In this document: in pieces, positions 1 through 5,533 of the stretch | Numbering within the stretch: the first letter of the stretch is position 1 | Layout: each line of letters opens with the position of its first letter | Assembly: GCA_021811115.1 (NCBI GenBank) | Contig: JAJZPP010000057.1 | Coordinates: 1-5,533 of the forward strand | Direction: 5' to 3' | Source: a bacterium | Lineage (GTDB): Bacteria; Chlamydiota; Chlamydiia; Chlamydiales; FEN-1388 | Length of the DNA stretch: 5,533 nt | Notes under the pieces: model-generated | What the model was told of the DNA's origin: nothing | The model's database searches: none | What the model saw: the letters and a program-made list of their open reading frames with translations, nothing else | Made by a program: the position numbers and the translations under genes

Positions 1-118
1 TGATAGTTAACAAACTGTTTAAATCATGTTTATTTCGTTAAGTTTTTTTAAGTAATACTTGCTTACCCCTAAGTATCCAAATATTCCATATGGATAAGCT
101 TTGTGTATCTCCTCTCTA
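1..118. other. AT-rich stretch without a gene
   Basis: I see no convincing coding frame here. The stretch is much richer in A+T than the genes downstream and starts with TGA TAG in frame 1 and a TAA at 8-10, which could be the tail of a gene lying to the left, though nothing in the window proves this. It holds several short palindromes: GTTAAC at 6-11, AAGTAATACTT at 50-60, CCATATGG at 86-93, and a 6-bp inverted pair ATACTT (55-60) / AAGTAT (71-76). None of them is strong enough to name as an operator. Confidence 0.5.
6..49 (+). terminator. Possible weak rho-independent terminator
   Basis: An imperfect inverted repeat pairs TTAAC AAAC (7-15) with GTTT (28-31) and GTTAA (37-41). A 5-base bulge lies on the right arm, and seven T residues follow at 43-49. 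This could end a + strand transcript entering from the left of the window. The stem is AT-rich and interrupted, so it may also be a chance feature of AT-rich DNA. Confidence 0.2.
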
Positions 119-361
119 TCAACTTCTGCACAGCAAGGGGTTCATAGCTGTTACTGCTGCTTCTCCTGGTGAATCCTCATATACTAGACCCGACAGACCG
201 AGGGGAAGCACTTTTTCGATAGGTTTTATAAAGTCACTCATCCACATCTGTCAAAAAAACACATCTCGTGGAATCAGGTGTTCGAGGATACTAATGAATA
301 TTGCATTAATGACACCAAACATGAGAAAGATGGTCCCCAGCACCTTATTTATTCGATACAT
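119..361 (-). pseudogene. Possible small membrane-protein ORF split by an in-frame TGA
   Basis: Read on the minus strand from ATG at 361-359, this frame has 81 codons and ends at TGA 121-119, but a TGA at 253-251 divides it. The first part (36 residues, starting MYRINKVLGTIFLMFG) has a hydrophobic run at about residues 8-26, which fits one membrane segment, and ends in PRDVFF. One codon after the TGA there is ATG (247-245) in the same frame, giving 42 further residues that start MWMSDFIKPIEKVLP and contain LVYEDSPGEAAV. An AGGAAAG purine stretch lies about 12 bases before the first ATG; the second ATG has no visible ribosome binding site. TGA is a normal stop in the neighbouring genes, so read-through as Trp is not expected. 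It could be a broken small gene, two short ORFs, or chance. I do not recognise the protein. Confidence 0.25.
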
Positions 362-391
362 GTAAGAAAGTAGCTTTCCTTTCGCCAGTTA

Positions 392-412
392 GATAAGGGA
401 TTCGATAAGGGA
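392..412. repeat. Direct repeat GATAAGGGA, 12-bp period
   Basis: The 9-base word GATAAGGGA occurs at 392-400 and again at 404-412, separated by TTC. The spacing is close to one helical turn (12 bases start to start), so it could be a paired binding site for a regulator of the murD operon. Two copies of a 9-mer could also come from a small local duplication. Confidence 0.4.
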
Positions 413-434
413 ATAACCTTATTTTTGCATCGAA
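401..434 (+). terminator. Small hairpin followed by T residues in the murD leader
   Basis: ATAAGG (405-410) pairs perfectly with CCTTAT (417-422) around a GAATAA loop, and T residues follow at 423-426, giving a minimal terminator-like shape on the + strand. An outer pair, TTCGAT (401-406) and ATCGAA (429-434), overlaps it and gives an alternative, longer fold with a bulge on the right side. It may end transcripts coming from the left, act as a weak attenuator before murD, or be a protein site. The stem has only six pairs, mostly A-T. Confidence 0.25.
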
Positions 435-494
435 AAAGGGGAGTATGCGACGATTTGAGAGGTCTAAAATCAAAAAAATGGGCCCGATTGATAT

Positions 495-1703
495 ATGTTA
501 TTGCTCCTCGGTCTCGGAAAGAGTGGAAAAGCGGTCGCTGAATGGTGCCTGAACCACAATGTTGCCTTTGTTGTACACGATGATACGCTGACAGAAGGCT
601 ATCCTCGACATACAGGACAGTTTCACGATATCTCGACCTGCATCGTCTCCCCAGGAATCATGCCAGATCACCGAATCTATACAGCCTGTCGTGAACACGC
701 TGTCGAAGTCATCAGTGAAGTTGAATTTGCCCTCAGACAGATGAAAGAAAAACCTCCACGGATGATAGGCGTCACCGGAACAAATGGGAAAACAACCGTT
801 GTAGAGCTGCTCACACATATGTTTCGATACGCTTCACTCTCCTGCGAAGCGATCGGCAACATCGGCAAGCCTGTCATCGAGATAGTGGACAAGCCCCATG
901 CCGATTGGTATGTGGTCGAACTGAGCTCTTTTCAGCTGTCAGCTACCTCTACGCCTCTTTTTTCAATGGGCTGTTGGCTCAATCTGTCTCCCAACCACCT
1001 GGATTGGCATAAGAGCATGGAGGCGTACGCTGCTGCCAAAGAGCGATTGCTCGATCTCGTTGTACCTGGAGGGCTCTTTCTTTACCATGAGCAGCTACCC
1101 GAGTTGGTCTCGTCTCGGGTTCGTCTCCTCCGATTGGGAGGACAGCTGATGACAGAGCTTCCACAGGCGCTGAAAGAGGCTCCTCCGCATGATGTGGAAA
1201 ACTACAGGGCGGCCAGCATGCTGGCTGTTGCGGCCGGTGTGGATCCGCACCTCGTCCAGATGAGCTATGCGGGCTTTGTGAAACCAGAGCACCGGATCAC
1301 GTTTGTTACCGAAAAAGAGGGAATCTCCTTCTGGAATGATAGTAAGGCCACCAATATTGCCGCCACCCGTGCCGCTGTTGCCTCTATGAAACAGCCTGTT
1401 GTCTTAATTGCTGGAGGGGTGCATAAAGGGGCCTCATACGCTCCTTGGAAAGAGGCGTTTCAAGGGAAGGTGATGAAGATTATTGCCATCGGACAGGCTC
1501 GAGAACTCATAGCGGCAGATATTGGGGATCAGATCCCTGTCTCCTTTGCCGAGACCCTCGAAGAGGCGGTTCAGAAGGCCCAAGAGGCGTTCGATCCGCC
1601 ATTTGCCGTTCTCCTCTCGCCTGGATGTTCCAGTTATGATATGTTTTCTGACTATAAGGACCGGGGTCGTAAATTCACAGAGTGTGTCTTCAAATGTCGA
1701 TAA
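495..1703 (+). CDS. murD: UDP-N-acetylmuramoyl-L-alanine--D-glutamate ligase
   Basis: MurD is the cytoplasmic Mur ligase that adds D-glutamate to UDP-MurNAc-L-Ala using ATP. In the 402-residue product the N-terminal Rossmann-like domain opens at once with GLGKSG (6-11) and holds VSPGI (51-55). The central ATPase domain has the P-loop GVTGTNGKTT (92-101), ELSSFQL (142-148), NLSPNHLDWH (163-172), and K182 in the position of the carbamylated lysine. The C-terminal domain has EHR (265-267), NDSKATN (281-287), AGG (306-308) with K311, and LSPGCSSYD (374-382). The ATG at 495 is the first possible start because a TGA lies two codons before it in frame. No Shine-Dalgarno sequence is visible near it, and the protein begins directly at the first beta strand, so the leader is unusually short. 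The length is somewhat below the usual 410-450. It heads the operon and overlaps the next gene by 10 bases. Confidence 0.96.
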   Translation: MLLLLGLGKSGKAVAEWCLNHNVAFVVHDDTLTEGYPRHTGQFHDISTCIVSPGIMPDHRIYTACREHAVEVISEVEFALRQMKEKPPRMIGVTGTNGKTTVVELLTHMFRYASLSCEAIGNIGKPVIEIVDKPHADWYVVELSSFQLSATSTPLFSMGCWLNLSPNHLDWHKSMEAYAAAKERLLDLVVPGGLFLYHEQLPELVSSRVRLLRLGGQLMTELPQALKEAPPHDVENYRAASMLAVAAGVDPHLVQMSYAGFVKPEHRITFVTEKEGISFWNDSKATNIAATRAAVASMKQPVVLIAGGVHKGASYAPWKEAFQGKVMKIIAIGQARELIAADIGDQIPVSFAETLEEAVQKAQEAFDPPFAVLLSPGCSSYDMFSDYKDRGRKFTECVFKCR

Positions 1704-2131
1704 CAAAAAAAGATACAGTTATTCTAGCAGCGCTCTTTAACGTGCTGATCTTGGCCTGCATTTTGGCAACCGCCAGACAGGTGTATCACAACAAGCCTCG
1801 TCCAGAATCGGCTCCTCGCGAAAGTGGGGAGGTGACAGCTGTTGAAAAGCCTTCTTCCGATCAGCCACAGATCGCTTTTGATGAGATCGATCAGATTTTG
1901 GAAGAGTATATCCCCGACACAGAAATTCCCAGTCCGCCTGAGGAGAAAAAACAACCCAAAAGGCAGACCAAACAGTTCTACATCATGCAGCCGGGCGATA
2001 ATCCATGGAAAATCGCAAAGAAATTTCATCTGTCGTTTGAAAAGCTGCTCGAGTTGAACCATCTGGATGAGGCCAAGGCAAGAAGCCTCAAGGCCGGCCA
2101 ACGACTGCGTATTCAGGATGATGTCCCGTGA
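1694..2131 (+). CDS. Small membrane-anchored LysM domain protein (NlpD-like position)
   Basis: The 145-residue product has three parts. A short basic N-terminus and a hydrophobic segment at about 8-27 (DTVILAALFNVLILACILAT) act as a membrane anchor or uncleaved signal. A linker at about 30-92, rich in Pro, Glu and Lys, follows. One LysM domain (about 95-141) runs from FYIMQPGDNPWKIAKKF to LKAGQRLRI. LysM domains bind GlcNAc-containing glycans, so the domain is predicted to lie outside the inner membrane and touch peptidoglycan. No lipobox cysteine pattern is clear, and no peptidase domain follows the LysM. The ATG at 1694 is preferred; a GTG at 1682 in the same frame would add four residues. 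Neither has a good ribosome binding site, so translation probably depends on coupling to murD. Chlamydial genomes often label the gene in this slot nlpD, but without a peptidase domain that symbol is not applied here. Confidence 0.88.
   Translation: MSITKKDTVILAALFNVLILACILATARQVYHNKPRPESAPRESGEVTAVEKPSSDQPQIAFDEIDQILEEYIPDTEIPSPPEEKKQPKRQTKQFYIMQPGDNPWKIAKKFHLSFEKLLELNHLDEAKARSLKAGQRLRIQDDVP
2114..2130 (+). promoter_or_regulatory. Ribosome binding site fixing the GTG start of ftsW
   Basis: AGGA at 2115-2118 lies nine bases before GTG 2128-2130. The GTG overlaps the lysM stop as GTGA. The two ATG codons just upstream (2118 and 2121) are in other frames, so this GTG is the natural start. Confidence 0.6.
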
Positions 2132-3237
2132 GTCAGCGATCCGTTTCTTCACTCCTCTTCCCCATTCTCCTGCTCTACACGACAGGCATTCTCATGATTT
2201 TCGACGCCTCATCTGGCGAGATTGTGGATCTTGCCAGTGGCAAAAGCCTCTTTACCGGCTTTTTCCGCCAGCTTGTCTGGGGAGTAGGTGCAGTGATTGT
2301 GGCAGCTGGGGCTTGGAGAATAGGCTGGCAAGTCATATTTGATCGCTCTACGCTTCTGTATGTGGGGCTCATCGTTGCCCTGGTCCTGGTCTTCCTGCCA
2401 GGCATCGGAATCGGGGCCAATGGGGCCCATCGGTGGATCGGGTGGAAAGGGATGGTGATTCAGCCTTCTGAGTTTGTAAAAATATTTTTACCAGCCTACT
2501 TTGTCTTCTTTGTGAGAGGCAATCAGGTGGTGTTTCAAAAATTTAGCTCCTACATTCTTTTCTTACTCCAGATGGCGCTTCCCATCTGCCTCATTGCCCT
2601 CGAACCCAATAATGGGACGGCGGGTGTCCTTGCCCTTCTCGTCGGGCTGATGACGCTTGTTGTCGGCATTCCTGTTCGGTTCTGGCTGATTCCACTGTGT
2701 GTGGCTGCCGTGGGATTGGGGGTATTAGCGGCCAGCTCTCCGCATGTGCAGCGCCGGATTACCACCTATCTGCACCCCGAACATGACATCAAAGGAAAAG
2801 GGCACCAGCCGTACCAGGCCAAAATTGCGGCAGGTTCGGGAGGGCTGTTTGGCAGGGGGCCTGCTAAGAGCATGCAAAAACTCAGTTACCTTCCAGAGGC
2901 ACAGAACGATTACATTGCGGCGATTTTCGCCGAGGAGTTTGGCTTTGTGGGAGTGACGCTACTCATTGGTGTGTACTCCTGGCTGCTTCACGAGATGTGG
3001 AAGATTCTGCGGCGAATTGCTTCCCCAGAACCATTTTGTTGGGGGATCGGCATCTTCTTCCTCATCGCCTTTCAGACCTTTATGAACCTCGGTGTCGTCT
3101 CAGGGCTTTTACCAAGTACAGGGCTCAATCTTCCCTTCTTTAGCCAGGGAGGATCCTCGCTGATTGCCAACGCTCTTGGTGTCGGGGTTCTGCTCAGTAT
3201 GGTGAAAAAGCCTCGAGAGGTTAAGAGTGGTTGCTAG
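2128..3237 (+). CDS. ftsW: Peptidoglycan glycosyltransferase FtsW (SEDS family)
   Basis: FtsW is the SEDS-family enzyme of the division site that polymerises lipid II into glycan strands, together with a class B penicillin-binding protein. The 369-residue product is hydrophobic along most of its length, with about ten membrane segments (for example around 8-25, 50-66, 74-92, 113-129, 165-202, 268-288, 303-323 and 343-358). Family motifs include FRQ (46-48), GANGAHRWIG (96-105), QPSEFVKI (112-119), EPNNGTAG (159-166), the long outer loop with GGLFGRG (238-244) and YLPEAQNDYIAAIFAEE (254-270). D261 there matches the catalytic Asp position of SEDS proteins. LPSTGLNLPFFSQGGSS (328-344) is the C-terminal signature. 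RodA is the alternative; cluster position favours FtsW. It starts with GTG, overlaps lysM by 4 bases and murG by 11, and has no long cytoplasmic tail. Confidence 0.94.
   Translation: MSQRSVSSLLFPILLLYTTGILMIFDASSGEIVDLASGKSLFTGFFRQLVWGVGAVIVAAGAWRIGWQVIFDRSTLLYVGLIVALVLVFLPGIGIGANGAHRWIGWKGMVIQPSEFVKIFLPAYFVFFVRGNQVVFQKFSSYILFLLQMALPICLIALEPNNGTAGVLALLVGLMTLVVGIPVRFWLIPLCVAAVGLGVLAASSPHVQRRITTYLHPEHDIKGKGHQPYQAKIAAGSGGLFGRGPAKSMQKLSYLPEAQNDYIAAIFAEEFGFVGVTLLIGVYSWLLHEMWKILRRIASPEPFCWGIGIFFLIAFQTFMNLGVVSGLLPSTGLNLPFFSQGGSSLIANALGVGVLLSMVKKPREVKSGC
3215..3229 (+). promoter_or_regulatory. Ribosome binding site supporting the upstream GTG start of murG
   Basis: GAGAGG at 3215-3220 lies six bases before GTG 3227-3229, an ideal spacing. 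The alternative GTG at 3239-3241 would give the more canonical beginning MKKILLAAGGTGGH without overlap, but it sits 18 bases from this purine run. The earlier GTG is therefore preferred. Confidence 0.55.
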
Positions 3238-4264
3238 TGTGAAAAAAATCCTTCTTGCTGCAGGCGGGACCGGGGGCCATGTCATCACGGCTCAAGCGGT
3301 TGGAGAAGCCCTTCAAGAGGCCAATTTTTCAGTCGTTTTTGCAGGAAGTGGGCTCTCCAGTAACCCCTACTTCGATCGAGGAAAATTCCCTTTTGCTGAT
3401 GTGAGAGCCGCCCCACTAGGGTTCTTCAGTTTTATAGGGAAGACGGTCTGTGGCGTATGGGATAGCCTTTCTCTGCTCCATCGCGAAAGCCCCTCTCTTG
3501 TTGTTGGGTTTGGGAGCTACCACACCGTTCCACTCATGATCGCCGCCATGGTCTTGAGGATCCCTTTCATTCTGTACGAGGCCAATGCGATTCCAGGGCG
3601 GGTCGTCCGCCTCTTTGGAGGAAGAGCGCTCTTTACCGCCTGCTTCTTTGAAGAAGCGGCTGCAAAGATGGGCGGGAAGACGGTGCGTGCGCAACACCCG
3701 CTCAGGAGCGCTTTTCGGCGGCTTCCAACCCAAAAAGAGGCGCGGGCGTTTTTTCAACTGCCTGCAGAAGGGGAGTGTCTGCTCATTATCGGCGGGTCGC
3801 AGGGCGCAGAACCGCTGAATGCTCTTGGACCTGCTGTGGGTGCGATTGAGAAGAAGACTCACATCATCCATGTGGCAGGGAGAAAGGCTCCTCTTGAAGG
3901 GCTGCGCAAGCAATACGCCGATCGGAGTGGAACTGTGGTTGTGACGGCGTATGAGGAGAGAATGGAGTATGCCATCGCAGCGTCTGATCGGGTGATCGCG
4001 CGAGCCGGCGCTTCGACCGTGGCTGAACTGGAGCTGTTTGCGAAGCCTGTCATCTATGTTCCATACCCCCATGCGACAGATAACCATCAGCTGTATAATG
4101 CTCATGCGGCAGCCAAGAGAGGACCGGCTGTTGTTGTTGAAGAAAAAGAGCTCAGCGCCCATAACATCGTGGAGAGACTGGCAGCATTAGGTAATACGGC
4201 CCAGATTGGGTGTCATAATAAAAGCGTACCAACGCTCATAACGCATATCATAGGTGCCCTATGA
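3227..4264 (+). CDS. murG: Lipid II synthase MurG (UDP-GlcNAc transferase)
   Basis: MurG is a GT28-family, GT-B fold enzyme on the inner face of the cytoplasmic membrane. It moves GlcNAc from UDP-GlcNAc to lipid I, making lipid II for FtsW and the penicillin-binding proteins. In the 345-residue product, GGTGGH (13-18) is the first glycine-rich loop, GFGSYHTVP (94-102) the second, and EANAIPG (118-124) matches the EQN region. The C-terminal donor domain has GGSQGAEPLN (189-198), ARAGASTVAEL (258-268, with E267 in the place of the conserved uridine-site Glu region) and YPHATDNHQLYNA (280-292). The usual Pro after GGTGGH is Thr21 here (GGTGGHVITA). GFGSYH in place of GFGGY resembles chlamydial MurG as I remember it. 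Start choice is GTG 3227, with GTG 3239 as an alternative that trims four residues. It overlaps ftsW by 11 bases and murC by 4. Confidence 0.95.
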   Translation: MVASVKKILLAAGGTGGHVITAQAVGEALQEANFSVVFAGSGLSSNPYFDRGKFPFADVRAAPLGFFSFIGKTVCGVWDSLSLLHRESPSLVVGFGSYHTVPLMIAAMVLRIPFILYEANAIPGRVVRLFGGRALFTACFFEEAAAKMGGKTVRAQHPLRSAFRRLPTQKEARAFFQLPAEGECLLIIGGSQGAEPLNALGPAVGAIEKKTHIIHVAGRKAPLEGLRKQYADRSGTVVVTAYEERMEYAIAASDRVIARAGASTVAELELFAKPVIYVPYPHATDNHQLYNAHAAAKRGPAVVVEEKELSAHNIVERLAALGNTAQIGCHNKSVPTLITHIIGAL

Positions 4265-5533
4265 ATCCTGTTCATTTTATAGGTATCGGAGGGATCGGGA
4301 TGAGTGGCCTCGCCCGTATCCTCCTCCAAAAAGGAGGAACACAGGTTTCTGGCAGTGATCTGAAGAGCAGTAGTGTCACCGATCAGTTGCAGCAGCTTGG
4401 TGCCACCCTTTTTCTTGGCCACCGCAAAGAAAACCTTCCCACGAATGCCACGGTTATTATTTCATCCGATATTCGACCGGACAATCCTGAGCTGCTCGAG
4501 GCAAAAAGCCGGCAGTACCCCGTTCTCCACCGCTCTGATCTGCTCTGCGAGCTGATGCAGGGCAAAGAGGTGATCGCCATCACGGGGACACACGGGAAGA
4601 CAACAACAACATCTCTTCTGACCCATGTTCTCCATGAGGCTGGCACCGACCCTACCTATGTTGTTGGAGGGATCGTCCGTAATCGTGGCACCAACGCACA
4701 CTATGGCGTAGGGCCTTATTTTGTGGCTGAGGCTGATGAGAGCGATGGGACCTTCTTAAAGTATCCGTACGATCATGCGATCGTCACCAATATTGACTCG
4801 GATCACCTTGCCCATTTTGGCTCCATGGAGGCGCTCCAGGAGGCTTTTGGAGCCTTTATGCAGAAAAGCCCAGAAAAAAAACGACTCTTTTACTGTGGCG
4901 ACGATTTTCGGCTTCAAGCCATGAATCCCCCCGGGCTTTCTTACGGGTTTTCAGAAGGGTGTGCTGCCAGAATCCTATCGACAGACCATCAACAAACAGA
5001 GGTCAGCTGGTGTATCCAGTTTGATGGCAAACGGTATGATTCCGTTTTTGTGCCGCTGATGGGTCGTCACAATATTCTGAACAGTACCGCTGTTTTTTGC
5101 CTCGCCTTACAGCTGGGCATTCCTGAAGAGGCCATACGGAAGAGCTTTTCCTCTTTCCTAGGGGCCAAGAGGCGGCTTGAGAGGCGTGAGGCGGCTGCCT
5201 GCTTTGTCTTTGACGATTACGCCCACCATCCGACAGAGATTCGGGCGACACTCTCTGCGCTGCGCCAGGCGGTGGGGAAGAAACCAATCATCGCTGTCTT
5301 CCAACCCCATCGACCCAGTCGTATGAAACGGGTGCTCCACGAGTTTACCGATGCTTTTGCGGATGCTGATAAGGTCGTTATCACAGAGCTTTACCTTTCC
5401 AATGAACCGGCAGAAGGGATTTCAAACGCGCAGATAGCTGAAACGATTTCAAAAGCAAACCCCTCAAAGCCATTCTACACCATTGCGAGGAGCCACTTAG
5501 TTTCCTCTCTCCGAACTCTTGTAGAGATCGGAA
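4261..5533 (+). CDS. murC: UDP-N-acetylmuramate--L-alanine ligase, 3' end outside window
   Basis: MurC is the first Mur ligase, joining L-alanine to UDP-MurNAc with ATP in the cytoplasm. The 424 codons in view are open to the right edge, so the end is missing. Visible in order are the UDP-binding start HFIGIGGIGMSGLA (5-18), the P-loop GTHGKTTTT (109-117), EADESDGTF (157-165), TNIDSDHLAHFGS (176-188), GRHNILNS (268-275), GAKRRLE (301-307), DDYAHHPTEI (318-327) and FQPHRPSR (347-354). The MurC-specific YAHHP and FQPHR motifs separate it from MurD, MurE and MurF. The start ATG overlaps the murG stop as ATGA, with AGGTG at 4252-4256 as a nearby ribosome binding site. The MurC portion alone needs only some 30-50 more residues. 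In Chlamydia the gene continues into a D-Ala-D-Ala ligase domain; whether it does so here cannot be seen. Confidence 0.96.
   Translation, partial: MNPVHFIGIGGIGMSGLARILLQKGGTQVSGSDLKSSSVTDQLQQLGATLFLGHRKENLPTNATVIISSDIRPDNPELLEAKSRQYPVLHRSDLLCELMQGKEVIAITGTHGKTTTTSLLTHVLHEAGTDPTYVVGGIVRNRGTNAHYGVGPYFVAEADESDGTFLKYPYDHAIVTNIDSDHLAHFGSMEALQEAFGAFMQKSPEKKRLFYCGDDFRLQAMNPPGLSYGFSEGCAARILSTDHQQTEVSWCIQFDGKRYDSVFVPLMGRHNILNSTAVFCLALQLGIPEEAIRKSFSSFLGAKRRLERREAAACFVFDDYAHHPTEIRATLSALRQAVGKKPIIAVFQPHRPSRMKRVLHEFTDAFADADKVVITELYLSNEPAEGISNAQIAETISKANPSKPFYTIARSHLVSSLRTLVEIG

Larger units (their letters stand above)
362..494 (+). promoter_or_regulatory. Leader region upstream of murD, likely to hold the operon promoter
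   Basis: This is the only sizeable non-coding DNA directly before the five overlapping genes, so the operon promoter is expected here or further left. I cannot point to a clear -35/-10 pair. TAAAAT at 465-470 resembles a -10 box, but nothing resembling TTGACA sits 16-18 bases before it. The stretch also contains a direct repeat and a hairpin, listed separately. A purine-rich GGGGAG at about 438-443 lies too far from the murD ATG to act as its ribosome binding site. Confidence 0.35.

Noticed and set aside
90..365. 91-codon + strand open frame before murD
   Set aside because: There is no ribosome binding site before its ATG and no recognisable motif. The composition is rich in Ser, Arg and Ile, and the opposite strand gives a more protein-like frame over the same bases.
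1..494. Search for tRNA, small RNA, CRISPR or insertion-sequence ends
   Set aside because: I found no cloverleaf, no spaced repeat array and no terminal inverted repeats with a transposase; only short AT-rich palindromes are present.
1724..2152. 142-codon minus-strand open frame opposite lysM
   Set aside because: It is antisense to a clear anchor-plus-LysM gene and has no family resemblance, so it is a shadow frame.
2128..3237. RodA instead of FtsW
   Set aside because: The two SEDS proteins share most motifs, but placement between murD and murG is the standard ftsW slot.
3416..4162. 248-codon minus-strand open frame inside murG
   Set aside because: It is fully antisense to a well-supported murG with all its family motifs. 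The translation is rich in Arg, Ser and His with no recognisable domain, and long antisense frames are common opposite GC-balanced genes.

Overview
The window carries a tightly packed peptidoglycan-precursor and septal cell-wall operon on the + strand, in the order murD - lysM (small anchored LysM protein) - ftsW - murG - murC. The murC gene runs off the right edge. About 490 bases of AT-rich DNA precede it and hold no confident gene.

The organism is most likely a member of the Chlamydiota, or at least of the PVC superphylum, with near-balanced GC in its genes. Two things point this way. A small LysM gene sits between murD and ftsW, with murG and murC following and no ftsQ/ftsA/ftsZ in view; this is the arrangement I recall from chlamydial genomes. 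The MurG protein also carries a GFGSYH motif where most bacteria have GFGGY. Both points rest on memory of the families, not on a search, so the lineage is an inference. A chlamydia-like (environmental) lineage fits better than the low-GC pathogenic Chlamydia, again as an inference.

Layout: 1-118 is AT-rich with weak hairpins. 119-361, read on the minus strand, is an 81-codon frame split by one TGA; its first half looks like a single-pass membrane peptide. 362-494 is the leader of the operon and contains a 12-bp-period direct repeat and a small hairpin followed by T residues. From 495 to the right edge the + strand is continuously coding: each gene overlaps the next by 10, 4, 11 and 4 bases, so the five genes are probably transcribed and translated as one coupled unit.

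How the genes work together: MurC adds L-Ala to UDP-MurNAc and MurD then adds D-Glu, both in the cytoplasm. MurG adds GlcNAc to lipid I at the inner face of the membrane to make lipid II. FtsW polymerises lipid II into glycan strands on the outer side. The LysM protein is predicted to be held in the inner membrane with its glycan-binding domain outside, close to FtsW's product. The mraY gene, which makes the substrate of MurG, is not directly upstream of murD here, so the cluster is broken or starts anew at murD.
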